Below, piece by piece: positions 11,383 to 25,067 of a stretch of DNA of 64,000 bases. The notes beneath the pieces were generated by a model. That model was not told the origin of the DNA, did not search any database, and saw nothing but the letters and a program-made list of their open reading frames with translations. Made by a program: the position numbers and the translations under genes. The DNA comes from Tyto alba. Lineage: Eukaryota > Chordata > Aves > Strigiformes > Tytonidae. Each line of letters opens with the position of its first letter. Position 1 is the stretch's first letter. Location: assembly GCF_018691265.1 (NCBI RefSeq), contig NW_024881303.1, forward strand, positions 13,633,777 through 13,697,776. The letters run 5' to 3'.

Positions 11383-14300
11383 ACGTAGGTATGCATGCCT
11401 ATATATATGTATACACATATTTAGTTGTCCATATTAAAGAGAGAGACAGACTTGAGGCAGATTTAATTAAAATCTACTTTTCTTTAATCAGACTTTTGAT
11501 TCCAAAATACTGGAGACTAAGCCTGAGTGTTTTGAAGGGAAACTAGGACTTTTCCAACTTTTCTGCCACCAGTTTCATAACAGTTTTTTTGCTAGTGCAA
11601 TCCTATCACTACCACTTTCTTTAAAAACAACATAAGATTATCTTGGCCTGAAGTAAGTAAATTCATGTGTATTTATTTACCTGGTGTAATATTAAGCATA
11701 CCTAAATATATACATAGTTATTTTCATGAGCACATCTACATTGCATTAGCTGTCATCTGTTCTCATGCAGTTCCAAACTGATTGCTCTTTGGTTGCTTCA
11801 TTTTGTTAAGGCATTCTGAATAAAACTTCAGGTGGCCCATGGGAAAGTTTGCTTCCAATTTTGACTTTTAATATAAGATATGAGACATATCAACCTGGTT
11901 ATTATTTCCATCAAACACACCCCCAATTAACATTCACTTGTGAAAATAACTATAAAAATTGGTCTCTTCATAATTTCCTTCCTCTGTTGTCTAACCCTTA
12001 AATTCATTGATAAGAAGGAGCAGAACCTGTATCAGACAGTCTGTGTGGCTACATCTGTGCCTTTTAATGCAGAAAACCCAGGAACTGCTTAGGTATTTGT
12101 GCTAATGTCTCCCTCTAGAACTTGCTTTGTAGACAATATGTGCCTTTAAAATACTACATGTCTAATGTTCTGTGGTGAGACATCCACAGTAGAAGACTGG
12201 CTTTCCATTCAAATGTTGAGATACATATGGTGGTACCTGAAAAAATACCAAGAACAGTTTGCCATGCTTCTCATGAAACTTTTGATAGGATGCTAGCTTG
12301 TTAGCTTAAAGGCAAAGTATGTAGCTGTGTCTAATGTGGAGTAAGAGCACAATACTAATACAATAATATGAAGGAAAGAAGCCTGTGCTGGAAACCTGTG
12401 CCTTTACTTCTGGCAAGAGAGGCAGGTAAATTGTGGTGAAGTTGCCAACAAAGACTGTGCTTTGGAGTGAAAAAGTCAGCATAGAGTTATCTGGCAAATG
12501 AGTGTGAGGAGGGGATGAAGACTAACCAAGCAGGACAAATTCCATCCACCCAAGTGCACACCAGAGGTGTGAGTGCTTGGAAGATATCTGCAGCAATGCA
12601 AAACATGGATGTACTCACAGTAGGTGCAGAGTAGAATATCTGTTCTTAGTTGTGAAAAATGGTCTTTGATATTGTAAAAAGAGAGGCTAAATGAAAAGTA
12701 AAGGAAGATGCACAATAAAAGAGCAGAAATTAGTGCAAAAAGGAAGAGAGGATCTAATAAGGTGGATTGAGAGGAAGAAGCGGTGATGGGGAAGTGAAAG
12801 TAATGCTTCTGTAGCGATGATATATGAGAATGAAGGGAGTGAACTGAGGAAACTAGAACGTAATTTCATTACTGTGGAAATGAATAGAATGCAAGAAAAA
12901 ATGAGAGGAAATCCCAGGGGAGAGCAGATAAAAGAAAGGTTGCATTAGGGTGGTGTGTTACTGCGAAAACTATTTTCACACTGATTCACACATTTTCTCC
13001 AGTGTGTTTCACTGCTTATTGGTCTTCAGAATTGATAACTTTCTGATGATTAGAAGTCAGAATATTTTGTTCCACAAAGAAAAAATTTGCTGATAGGATT
13101 TCATGGACCTTTTTTGTGTGCCATTATTTGTCATTAACCAGGTCTTCTTCTTACTGCCTTTACAACCTGACGTAATGCTGCTTTATACAGCACCTCCTAA
13201 AGGAACACTCAGCATAAGCAAGCTATACAAGTATTCTACAGAGTTTGCCAGCACCCGAGGGCAGGAACACTTAGGCATTTTTGAACACTTTGGTTCTAAT
13301 TTAGGACTAACTGCAACATACCTCATCTCCACAGTTTATTTTTCTTTATAAAAGAACACTGATTTAATATATGAAACAAAAGGATAATCATTAAGAGCCA
13401 TCTGTGGGCCTCTTTACCAAACAGAAGCATGAGATAACCCAAGGAGCTCTCACACAGCATCACATTGAAACTTCATGTCAGGGAAGTTTGCAATGCTTGG
13501 AGATTGTTTGGGAGTGAGATAGCAGAAACCATTCCAACTAAAAATCATTGTCATCACTCCAATAGATATTGTGAATAGTTCTGTTGATACTATATTCCTA
13601 CTATCCATGAAAAGTAGCAATAAAGTGTCCATATTTGCATTTCTAAGCACAAATAACTTCTCCCTCTAGAGGAGTAGAGGTACATTCAATGTGAGTAGTG
13701 AAGCTTTTTGAATATGGTTTTGATACACCCATAATTTTTCATGAGTAAACATTGCTTGGACCAGTACAGCTGTGAAATATGTGTAGAAAAGCTGGTCAAG
13801 AAAGATAAAAATTTATTAAACAGAAATACAAATTTTGGGGTCCAGATTGTCAAAGATACTTATCTCCCCCCATGTGAACGGCTGCTTAGAAGTGATGTTT
13901 GTTTAGATTTAATTGCACAGTAGCTGATTAAAATTATAATTTGGATATTGGGGATACATATAAACACTCTACCGTATGATGACCCAACAAATTTTTTTGG
14001 CATATAGACAATGATTCACGGTAAAATGACTTTAAAAATAGCTGGTCACCTGGTTTTCCTGGATTGTATGTAAGGTTAAAAAGAAGTCTAAAATTGGACC
14101 ATTCTGCTGTTGGAAATAGGTGACATTCCCTTTTCTTTTTCTGAAGGTGAGTGTATATAAATGAGGTAAGCTAGAATGTCAACTTGCAATGTGCCAACCA
14201 TGGCATGATGGTTGTCCGCATGTAGGCTGTTACCCAGCAGTAAATGAAAGCTAAATGAAAAGTAACTTCTTGATGAAAAGTGGAAGAATGTGTTCACAGC

Positions 14301-15554
14301 AGGAGTAGCTGATGTACTATATAATCACTGCTGAGTTTTACCTCTTGTTTTCTGGAATACAGTAAGGTGGAAGAAAGTATGGAGAGCCTTGAAATTCAGA
14401 TACAATTATTCTTCCCAAGTTTTGTATGGTTCTCAGGATGGTGAGTAAGAGGTTGCTGTTCTGCACAGCAGCACAGCTGTACAGCTACTGGATTTACTTC
14501 AACAAAACATCAACTTTTCAGAGAAAATTGGCTGCAGGAAGGTAACAGATGTACAAAAGAAAATAGGGAAAGGATAACTCTTAACATCTTTATATTTTGT
14601 TTACTAGAAATTTTTAAAAGGAGAAAAAGCCCAAGTGTTATAGCAAATGGCTATTTTTGCCCTTATAAACTAATTTTATCGTACGCATTTGTTCATATTA
14701 TTGCACCACAAATAAGAGTGCTGTTGTTGCAGCTTGGCTAGTTCATATTCAATCTCCCTCTTCCAAGCACTTGTACTGTTTAAATGGCAAAAGCTGGCAA
14801 GAATCTATGGCTATATTGCTTGTTCTATTAAAGAATGAAAAAACTCTGGTTAACTCTTCCCTTTGTTCTGTCTATTGTTTCAGTTTCTTTGGAATGACAA
14901 TTGCAGACATCTTGCTGGAGAGAATTATGATTCAGTCTCTCTGAAGTTTATTTCTGTTTGCTAACAAACAACTTTTTGTGTTTTTGTATTTGTTGTATTA
15001 TGGTAGCAGTCATGGACACTAATTCCCAAACATGGGCCTGTAATTCCTCCTTGGGGTTATAGTCACATAAATATAAAAGGCACAGGAACTAGGAATTTTG
15101 ACACAATCCCAGAAATGTTAGAGAAAGAGAGGTCACGATGCCCCTTCAAGTGAGGTTGTGACTCAAAATGTTCGGGACTTACTGTCCCAGTAAACCCGTT
15201 GTCCTCATCATAGGACCTCTTTGTGGGCACCATACAAACACATAACAAAAAGCTGTCTCCTGTCCTGGAAAGCTTATTGTCTACTTTCTGTCAACAATCC
15301 ACTGAAGAAAATGTTGAACACCAACAGCACTGAATTCTGACTCTGACCTACATGCCCTCTTAAATGTCTACTGTAGTAGTGGCTGTATTGCTAGCACTAC
15401 ATCCTGTCTCTGACGATGTCATAAAATCTGTGTCTACAGAGGCATGTGAGGGCAGGGAAGCAGGCAGTGATACTTGCTGAGAATTTTTTCCCAGTCAACG
15501 ATTTACAGGTTGGGGAATTTCTAATCAGTGATAATGACGTGGTATTGAGATGTC
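11383..15554. other. No gene seen; purine-rich patch at 12.7-12.95 kb
   Basis: There are no convincing exons. A stretch at about 12660-12950 is purine-rich on plus (C/T-rich on minus) and holds three short overlapping minus-strand ORFs (12306-12497, 12476-12715, 12687-12869). Such asymmetry is a trait of decayed L2-type LINEs, but I could not line up specific motifs, so I do not call it. Confidence 0.4.
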
Positions 15555-15720
15555 TTTGTCTCAGTGGATTCCTCTTCCATAAACTTGTCTAGTTTTCAAT
15601 TGAACCCATGTCAACTGCACCTGGGGCACAGTGTTCCACTGCATAATTGCATATTATAGTGAATCTGCCTCATTTTGTTTGTTTTGAGGCTGGCACCTAC
15701 TAGTTTCAAGGGTAAATCCA
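15555..15720 (-). mobile_element. Old CR1-type LINE 3' fragment, antisense
   Basis: The plus strand contains, in order, CTTCCATAAACTTGTCTAG, TGAACCCATGTCAACTGCAC, GTGTTCCACTGCATAATTG and CCTCATTTTGTTTGTTTTGA, ending with CACCTACTAGTTTCAAGGGT. This tracks the antisense 3' region of old amniote CR1 ('ttccatgaatttgtctaatcc ... gaacccatgt ... gagttccacaggttaattg ... ccttttgtttgttttaaacctgctgcc'). It is highly diverged and carries no ORF. Confidence 0.75.
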
Positions 15721-16804
15721 TTTGTTAAGACAAGCATTAGTTTCTTGGGATGTCCCCAGGTAGAATATACAACCAAAGAGCCATAGTAAAAAAGTGATGA
15801 ATGATATGATAATATAGATACCACTGTTTTTTTAAAATATGTATCTAATAATGAAGAGCTTTAGTCAGTGATTGCAAACCAGTATACTGATGGTAGGAAA
15901 AGTCACTAATGATGGAAAAAAAAAAGGTACTAATGTATTGACTAAAAGCCTCACTGTATGTAATGAAGTAGTCTTCTTGGTTACAGCCTTAGTAGACAAG
16001 ACAGAGAGCAGGAAACTTTGCCTGTTTGTTTATGAAATATTGGATTTTTGACATCCAGTGGCTCAGGAATTACATCGAACCAGGTTTTTGCTCTGCATCT
16101 TTTTTTTTTTTTTTTTTCCAATTCTCTTTTATATAGGGTATGTCTACAACATAGTTACAAAAAGTATTTTAATTAACTTACTCAGAACTCCATGATGCTG
16201 CAGCTAAACTGCACAACTGAGCTCTTACTTGCAAGCAGCAATCTGTCCTCTCCACTGAGGTCTGTCAAGTAACCACACACTTTAACTTGCAGCAATGACC
16301 ACAATAATATTCATTTGTTATATCTTTTTTAAACTGTATTTTTGACCACTTGACAATTTGAATGAGCAATTGATCAGAAACAGAATATATACTTAAACAT
16401 TCATGTATCTTGCAAATAAAGTTTTGCATGGTTTACAAACAGAAATGTGCTCTATAATTTCACACAAATGCTTAAAATAATTCCTAAACAAGTCTTTGTT
16501 TTCATGCTGAGCTGAGGTTTCCTTCCACATCTGTAGTAAATTGTCCTAAGGAACATTGACTCAAAAGAACTGGATTGTCTTTAGCAGCACGGTTAGGGTC
16601 GGCTGATGAGTCGTGAATAAGATCACTGTTACAGTTTATCAGGAAAAAAATGATTTCATGTATTATATTTCAGCAAGTAAAATACATAAAAAATAATTCA
16701 TTTAGCAAGATCTCCTGGTTTCAGTAAGTCTTCTGCCATCATTTTAGCAGGCTGCCTTCTATGTCTGAAGGGATACTATTAATGGATAGAATGCTATGAA
16801 ATAG

Positions 16805-16878
16805 AAAATGGTAGAAGTATGTGCACCAGAGAATGTCACTCAAAATGGTAGAAGTGTATGTACCAGAGAGTGTCACTT
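16805..16878. repeat. Tandem duplication, 37-bp unit, two copies
   Basis: The unit starting AAAATGGTAGAAGTATGTGC runs 16805-16841 and repeats at 16842-16878. The few differences cluster in the middle (GTATGTGCACC against GTGTATGTACC). The copies are directly adjacent with no spacer and no evident function. Confidence 0.9.
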
Positions 16879-18138
16879 GGATAATTTTCCAGCAAGTGCT
16901 TGATGGTTAAAGTTTGTGGATTATGCATATTTACTCTAGCTGACTTTTGCAGCCTGGTTTTAACTTTCACTTTATCTCATATAATTTAATGAGGAAATTG
17001 GCCTTTATCTGAATACTGGATCATGTAGCACCAATTTCTGCAATCTTCTTTCTCTGAGTTGCATAAGTAATTGTTCTTTCTGAATAATTCCTTTAGCTTT
17101 CTTTGGCGAGTAGTAGAGGCTACAGCTATCTTCCTAGGGGTGGGGAGAGCTGTGTTATGCTGGTAGAAATCAAGAAAATCTACAGTACAAAAGAGTGGTT
17201 TTTTCATCAGCTGTCTTACAAAGTATGTATGTGTGGCAGGAGAGTAACTTTTATTTCTTTACCTCAAGGCAGATTGTGTATAAAATGGAAGCCCAGTGAG
17301 AGCCTAATGTGAGTAGGCAGATTATACACTATGATATGAAGGAACTAGGGCACATTAGTATAATCGAGGAGGGTAACCCAATATGAACCAGCCTTCTTAA
17401 AAAGGGAGGAAAATATACATTAATCTGGGATAATACATTTTTTAGGGAGAGAGAAATGAAACAAAGTAAAAACTGTATTAGTCATGCAACTATTCCAAAG
17501 AATAGTGCTGGTTAGAAAAAAATAGCTAAATAATTATGGAAGTTATGTTCTACTTTGGTATCTGTGTCCTTCTCTGGTACTTCTGCTCATGGCCACATGT
17601 AGCTATGTCCAGTGAAGTCAGCTCTTTGGAAATGTCTCAAAAAAAAATGTTCTGGTTCCAGCTGCATATGTCAATTCTTATATTAATGCTGCATTCCTGA
17701 TTTCTATATTGCATAGTAGATAGGCATTGACCAAATAAACAGAGAGGAATAGTGTAAACATGATTTTCAATTTTGAGTTAGACACATAAGGAAGAAATAT
17801 CTGATCTATAATATACCTTGAAAACCCAAGCTATGCTTATGCAAGAATTAAATATTCTGTGTATATCTGATTTGCATTTTATTGACAATCTATCTGTTGT
17901 GGCCATTATTTCTGTGAAAAACTGCTTGCTATTCCTCAAGAATTTCTGTCTGTGCTGTTTTACCATCTGTTGATGAATATAAGTAAATATTGTTATTGTA
18001 AAGATACTCTCTAGTCTGGCCTGTAATGTGTGATCCAAATTAAATCTTGGCTCTCTGGGGAGTTGGTGATTTTTAGTGGTTCTGAGTATGTGTGACTGAG
18101 AGTGTGTATAGAAACCACAAACCACCAAGGTCATTTAA

Positions 18139-18159
18139 ATTTATTTATTTATTTATTTG
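18139..18159. repeat. (TTTA)n microsatellite, short
   Basis: About five copies of the 4-bp TTTA unit lie in an AT-rich setting. This is an ordinary short microsatellite. Confidence 0.85.
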
Positions 18160-21100
18160 CTTTGGAGACCCTGCCTCTACATGGGGAGGGGGTGCTAGAA
18201 ATCTGTGTGCATGAGGTAAGTGTATGGAAGTTCTGCTTACATATGGAGTGAATTAGAAAAGGCTGAGAGAGAAAAATATTACATTTTCCAGTGTCCATCA
18301 TTATGAAAGTGGAATAAGTGTTCAGCAGCTGCCAACTTTACATGCTGAGCAGAATACTGACAGTAGGCTTGTCATCTTTAAGTTGCTCATTTTACCAATG
18401 TTTCTCTTTGGTCTTGATGGGAGGAAAATCTTAGGCAATCTCAAGTATATTAAGTATTGAAGCACACCAAGTTAGAATTGTTTAAATGGAAAATTTAGCC
18501 ACATTAATAGTGCATCATCTTTTTTCTATTAGGGAAAAATAATGGCAAAGGTTACAGGACAAAATTTAAATATAACAAAGTTAAATAAAGAAAGAGTGAC
18601 CCCATGATAGGAAAAGAATTAGCCCAAGACATCTTGAGAGGAAACAAACCCACGGCAGATCTATTTTCTGTGTCTATAAATAAATTCAAAATAAACAACT
18701 GAAAATTGACCTGAGAGGCTCTTCTTGGTTTCGGAGGAGAGAGTTCACTGGAAGTGTCAGAATAACAACAGGGATACATCAGGTATAAGTGAAAAAATAA
18801 CCAAGTTCTTAAATAGTAATCAGAAAAATAATTAAAATAACATTAGCACTGTGTGGAATTATGCTCTTTCGGGTTATAGCTGCCTACATGATATAATTCT
18901 CAGTCAGTAAAGCAAAACAGGGGAAGATCTTACTTTTCTGCATTATTTTACAATGTGAAATTAGACCATTTTTCCAGATGTCTCTGTTATGTATCCAGTT
19001 GGGCAAGCCAAAAGGGTATTCTGCTGTTTCATTGAATAGAGTTCTTTGTAAATTAAACACAATGCTTTTATAAAGCATTTAGCTAGGCAGATACCTGAAC
19101 TGATGTAGACAAAGCAGATGAAAAATACTCAAAATTAACATAATGTGGTTTTGCCTGCGCTAAAAAATATTTTCTGCACTAAAATATGAAATGTTAATGT
19201 GAACTGAAATAAAATCTTAAGAATAGGGCAACATCTAGAACTTAATTTCCAAAGTTATAGAAAGCAAAATGAGTACAAAACATATTCTGTGAATCAATCA
19301 TATAATTTCAATATGAATAATTAAACAAATTTCAATTATATTATTAGAAGGTAAACAAAGCATCTTGCGAATGATGAAAATGAAGTTGCACAATTTGAAG
19401 CAACACCGAATAAGAAATCAGATTGGAAACCCTGTGACCAGAAAACTATTCAGCAGTTCTGATCAAGTATATCATAATGACAGGCCTGAAACAGTGTGCT
19501 TGTACCCTTATCCAAACTACTCCAAATTCTAAAGGTATGTACCATTATTTTTTTTAGTGTGTCATTTGGATAACTTTCATGATCCAAACTACTGCATAAT
19601 GAATACTCCTGGTTTCTCTTAGGAACTCTATGTCCCCTCTTCTGGACAGCAGAAACAATTTAAACTGTATACCCAGTATACTGGCATAAAAGAAATACTT
19701 TCATTTACTCTCTCAGTTCCAAAGTTTAACTCAAAGCGCTAAAATAAAAGTGTTTCCACTAAATATAAATCAGATTTTCCACTAGCTCTTTTATGTTTTT
19801 GATTTCTCAATATTTCTTAGTATTTCTCTTGATTTGGCAGTTAATTCTGTTTATACAGGCGCTGACCATGGTTACCTTCCATTGGTTTTGCTTTTGCAGG
19901 AGGCAATCAGAACTCTGTAGAATCATTTTTTTCAATTCCTGGGGCTCTTCTAATTAAATGAGAGATGAAAAGAGAAAGAAGGAGACAAGAAAAAGAAAGT
20001 TTTCTTTAAAAATACATTTTAAAAGTGTATACGCATAATAGCAACATTCTTAATTGAGGATTTTTTGAAAAAATCCAAGAAATCTGTTCTAATCTGCGAA
20101 AGTCCTTCTATAAAAAGCATCACTCTAAGATCTAGTAGTCTAAACACGCTAATATAAAATATTTCTAGTTTAGAAATACAAAGCCAATGAGCTTCAGCCT
20201 TGGATTGTTTCCTGAATTGTTGTGGTGTTCTACAAAACAGCTAGCATTTGATGTTTCTAGTTTCAGCTTTATCTGAAGCATTTCAGTGTAAGAACTATAT
20301 GGGAAAAGTACTGCTGTTCTAACAACACAAAACCTGTCAGAACTGACTTTGCTCAAAAGTAAGCAAAAATGACTGTGGACTAAAATGCAATATGGAAAAT
20401 ATTAGCACAAGCACAATTTATTTTACTCCTACAACTAGAACAAGTCTTCAGCCTTCATATGCCCAAACTGACATCAGTCTGGAATGACATTTCTACAAAG
20501 TATAGTATGGCACAGAAAAGTGTAACATCTGTAGGAATCTGCAGCAGTGGCATACCGTACAATGAAACATGTGGTTCAGTTGTTCAGCGTTTAAAAAAGA
20601 AACCACTGTAGACATGAACATACTTCCCTACGTCCACCCAGGATGCTGGACACTATACAAAAATGGATAGTTTATATGTGTGGCTGGGATCCATCTTTAA
20701 GATAGTTCTATCTTACTCCGTGGTATGAAATGATCTCATGATTTGTAACTAGCTTGCCCAGATTAATTATAATCATGAAAGTCAGGAATATTCTAAATCA
20801 CCCTGATTACATAGATAGATTCTAGTCTTTGCGTGTATACACATGATATACATAATTAAAGCAATGTGCTTCATTCAAACGAACTGCAATCATGAAATTA
20901 CTCTTGCCCATTAAATTGTACAGGAGGCTGTAATTACATCCTTTTTATTTTTAATATGAGTTCCCTGCAATTCCCAAGCTCTCAAATGTTTCAAACCAGC
21001 TGTAGCAGTAGGACTTTTAATTATACTGTTGTTTAGTGAGTGACATATAGCTTCTTCTCAATCTGAATTAGCTCTGGACAAACAGATAGGAGTAATGTGA

Positions 21101-22239
21101 ACTAAAAAACTATATACAGAACAGCTGTGGACAGAAATTAATGCCTTGATTGAAAACACTCTCCTGGTAGTTTTCTTGCATGTTGCTATGGTACAAAGAA
21201 TTATGTTTTTATTACAGATTTTCTGAAGTGACAGGTGTCCTTTACAGTAGCTTTCCTGTGATTTTACCATTAACTTTGAAAACCAAGTTGTTCATTTGTA
21301 ATTCACTTCTCTATAGTGAAAAAGGCAGCACATTATTTTTCCTGCAGTGACTACTCCCTATTCTCAATAAAAATACATCTGGACAGAAGCTTTTCTAGGG
21401 AAGGGTCTAGCCTGCACTGGATGTGATTTGTGATGATTTAGAGGTCATTAAGCAGCTTCCTGTTGTTGAAAAAAATAAACATAAAATTATTGAACCAGCT
21501 GAGACATTAATGAAAAGTGTATATTTGATAAATTGCATTTCTCTTTTCTTTTGAATATGAAGTTGGAAAATATACACAACTTTGATTTCGAATTAATCTG
21601 TGCCATTACAAATACGCTGATTCCTTTAAATTGCACATTAATTATTTTATGTACTTTTACTTAAGGTAGAGAATGTTATTGGTTACTACTATCATACAAA
21701 TAGATGACCTGAGACTTATCTCCATCACAGTATCAGTTCTTCAGTGCCATGGGAGTTTTTAGAAAGTAAACAGGAAAGATATGACAGTTGTCAAAGCAAG
21801 ACAATCTTAAAGGTTGGTCTTTACAAATGACATTTCTGGCGGCACAGGTGTATTTGGTTTGTTAACTGTGTGTCACCAATAGATCAAAATTCAACAGATC
21901 CTAGTTTTAGTGCTTCTCAGCTCAGTAGCACTTTATGTAACCGTGCAGCTTCTTTGAAACAAACAACAACTTGGGGCAAGAATCCAGGAAAGTTGCAAAA
22001 GCATAGATTTTTTTTTTTTTTTTTTGTATTGAAGCAGTTGTGTCGTTGCTGAGCATGACTTTTCATAACTGGCTGTGTTTCTAAATTCACATTCTATCTG
22101 CTAACTTTGTCTCTCTTTCATACTCAAAATTTAACTAATTGTTCAAATAGACCTCACAAACCTCTTTTGACCCCCCATAGTATACAACTGAACATGAACT
22201 GAAGTTCAAAGATTTATTTTTAATACCAACATTTCTCAG

Positions 22240-22440
22240 GAAATGATCTTTATATCATTTAGTTCAAGCTCCTGTACAATAGAAGTTACGTTATTTAAAA
22301 CAGTTACTCATGGACTTGAGCCAAATATAGTAGATTTGATTAGATTTTTTATTTTAGAAAGGCATCTAGTCTTGATTTAAGAATGTGAAGAGGTGAGGAA
22401 TCCATGACAGGGTAGTTTGTTCTCACAGTCAGTGTCATCT
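22240..22440 (-). mobile_element. Old CR1/L3-like LINE fragment, antisense
   Basis: The plus strand shows TTCAAGCTCCTGTACAATAG, then TTTTAGAAAGGCATCTAGTC, TTGATTTAAGAATGTGAAG, GAGGAATCCATGACAGGGTA and GTTTGTTCTCACAGTCAG. The order and wording match the antisense 3' region of an old CR1-like family seen in reptiles and birds ('acctcctgtataacacagg ... ttagaaagacatccagtcttgatttaaa ... gagaatccaccac ... gtttgttccaatggttaa'). It is strongly diverged with no ORF. The subfamily is not resolved. Confidence 0.65.
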
Positions 22441-24456
22441 GCATCTCTACAGGCATTGCCTGAACCACCTTCTGCTTGTGCTAAGTGTTTCAACACTTGC
22501 TCCAGACTTGGTATGATTAGACATCAGACATGCCTCTGCAGAGTTGGCTGACAGAAACTATGGCAGCATTAGACCGAGAACCTGAAATTCCTCGGAATGA
22601 CAGTATTTTGGATGAGGTAGATCACTTTTTTCAACTCAAAACCTCTTAAGGACTTCGTTTGCTTTAGAAGAGGCCTGGGAGTATGTACCAAACTCTCTCT
22701 AAACAGTGGAGGGTAAGAATTTCCTCCTGGAGCAGTTAAATCCAGAAATCTAACCAAGATGCATTGAGACTCTCTCATGCTTGGAGGAACCTGTCTCTCT
22801 TAACCAGTTACAGAAGGTGTCACAAGGAGCTAATTTAGGTAGCTAACTCAGATACGTGGGTTGGGAATGTTTGTAATATACCCAGAGCAATGGATCAAAG
22901 ACATTTTGAATGGTGTATTTTTTGTCCATCTCACAGAGCACAATGCCAGAAGTATCTATACCAAGCTCATTTTGAAAACTCTGACTTTGACTTAATGCTT
23001 GAACGTGTAACACTGGTAGTGCTGATTGCATAATGCACTCTTTACACAAGAGGTTTCTATAAATCTATGTAGTTCACTTGTATCAAACACTATCACCACT
23101 TAGAGTTTCAAATCTGGATTCTTTGGCCAGATCTTCTTCAGTCCTATGAAAAGTGAGTTCAGTTTTCTAGCTGGTATCAATTAATAAATGTTGTATTTTC
23201 CATTAGAAAAAAAAGGCTGATGGTAATTTTCTGAAAATTCATCCATACAGCATGAATTGTTGCTATGGCTGACCTTTCTGTAACCTGGAACTTCTCAGAG
23301 CTTGATACAACTGGGGTTTTTACATTTCAAGATAACCTTCAGAAGGCTGAACAAGGGAAAGAATGGAGAATGCCGGGAAATGCAGATTTTGAAATTGTAT
23401 CTGAGCATAAATTGATTTGCTTCGGATTGCTTTCCAGTTTTCTTCTATCCTCTTTAATTATAAATTATTTTGGATTAAAACTAGTTTGTGCAATTAAAAA
23501 GGAAAATTTATTGTTCTTTAATTGTTGTGCTGTGAAAAAAGTGATACCATTTTCTCAAAAATCAGATGTTCAACTTGAATACTTAGGGCATTTCAAGGGA
23601 ATGTACAACAGTTAATCTCTCATCACCGAAATTTAAACTTTATGTAATACTCGTGATGAGGCCATCTGAGTGTGAGTTGAGCATCTTTACAGGCTCCAAA
23701 AAGTAGGCTACATAAATGCTCATTTGCTAGCTCCATGTGATAAAAACTGATTCCTGCGTAGTACTTCCAGTATCCCTCACAAAAGTTAGCTTTGTTCTGG
23801 AATCTGACAACCATTTGCTTTTTCAACTGAAGTAAACCAAAATAAACAGTGCAAAATTGTCTTGAAAATGAACACTGACAAAAAAGCCCAGCTGCTGTAA
23901 GAGGAGGCAATTAGTACTTGCTATACCTATTGGTAAATCACAAACTCTGAAGGGATTTTTTAGGGGACATCCAGAGAGGAGTGGGAGGACAGTCACCGCC
24001 TTCCCATACTTATCCAGGATGAGAAGGACAGCTCATCCAGATCTTGGACATGAAATTTACTCCCACTAATAAGAACTGACCTATTTTTAAGACACTTGGA
24101 ATGTTTTGTTAGCTATAGTAGTAATAATAATGAAGTTGTTAATATAACTTCACTCTGTCTAGGCAGATCTATATCTAGTCAAAAATGAAGAGAACAAAAA
24201 GAAGAGAAACAGATTTCTTTCAGGATTCAAACATCTCTAAGTTCCCACCACCCACCATGCTGAAATCACACCAGTGTACGTGATGTTGGCAGAACATGAA
24301 GCTTATAGCAAGTGTGCACCGTTATTTTTTTGGATTGCACCAAGCACTCACTGTGATGTTTAGCAGCCAAGGCTCAAAGGTTGCTGTGGTTGGCTAGAGA
24401 TGATATTGAAAGCTAGGATGGTTCAGCTACAGAAACTGAAATAAATGTGGTGTGAA
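22441..24456. other. No gene seen
   Basis: The longest ORF is 116 codons on plus (23265-23615). It begins MADLSVTW and holds one hydrophobic stretch (residues about 52-75), but I recognise no family, no splice context is evident, and the base composition matches the flanks. I treat it as chance. Confidence 0.45.
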
Positions 24457-25067
24457 CTAAATAGATATGTCTCCAAGCTCCTGCAGATCAGCACAACATA
24501 ACCATCCCCTCCCACATAGAAACCTATACTCCTGTACCTTTGCAGACTGAGCAGTCTTGCACCCTTTCATCCTTCCAGTGCAAGCAACCACCCAGTTCCT
24601 CCTGCAGCACATTCCCTCAGCTCCTTGAGATGAGTACCACCAGTCTCCAGCACAAGCTGCAGATGCTCTCTCATAAACATGTGCCATATGTGCCCTTCCA
24701 TCCCCAGAGAAGCTACCCACTTCTGTCCCCTGCCTAAGTGGCAACTTTTCCCCCTGGGAACTGCTACTCCAAGTCAAGCAGCTGCCCAAAACCATTTCAT
24801 AGAGCAAACAACTTTCTTCTTGCTAAGATGCTACTTTCCTCCTGCTACCTCAGGGTGGATGCTCCTCAAAGCAATGAGTAGACACTGGACACTGAAGTGG
24901 CCATTCAAGTGCTTAGGTGGTAGCTGGTGATCAAACAGTCCCTGCTGAATACTTCCGAGTGGTGAGAGGCAGGCTGCAGGAGGCTTGCTGTGCTTGAAGC
25001 TACCCATTCTTGAAGTTACCCATCCTTTGTTCTTACCATGATTGAAGTTACCCATTCTTAAAGTCAT
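24457..25067. other. Unidentified GC-richer block with repeated motif
   Basis: This 600-bp patch is richer in C on the plus strand than its surroundings. It carries two neighbouring minus-strand ORFs (24457-24807, 116 codons; 24831-25067, 78 codons) with no recognisable domain. At its right end a 17-bp motif occurs three times (listed separately). The composition change suggests an inserted element or the remnant of an LTR or satellite, but I see no TG...CA ends, no target duplication and no consensus I recognise. It is left unassigned. Confidence 0.35.
24994..25059. repeat. Three copies of a GAAGTTACCCATTCTT motif
   Basis: TTGAAGCTACCCATTCT (24994-25010), TGAAGTTACCCATCCT (25011-25026) and TTGAAGTTACCCATTCTT (25042-25059) are near-identical. 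The first two are adjacent and the third follows after 15 bp. On minus they read AAGAATGGGTAACTTCAA and make the repeated RMGNF/RMGSF in the local ORF. It is a small minisatellite-like array. Confidence 0.8.

Larger units (their letters stand above)
15721..22239. other. No gene seen; AT-rich DNA
   Basis: There are only chance ORFs under 120 codons (for example minus 17778-18134). Simple repeats are T18 at 16100-16117, (TTTA)n at 18139-18159 and T18 at 22008-22025. The 37-bp tandem duplication at 16805-16878 is listed separately. Nothing else repetitive or coding is recognised. Confidence 0.5.

Noticed and set aside
12300..12950. Purine-rich plus strand with short minus ORFs, perhaps antisense L2
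   Set aside because: Strand composition fits, but no RT motif or ordered consensus phrases could be matched.
16590..16640. CTGATGAGTC followed by a GTGA/TCAC hairpin, resembling a hammerhead ribozyme core or box C
   Set aside because: The obligatory GAAA after stem II is missing and the box C purine is C, so neither a ribozyme nor a C/D snoRNA is supported.
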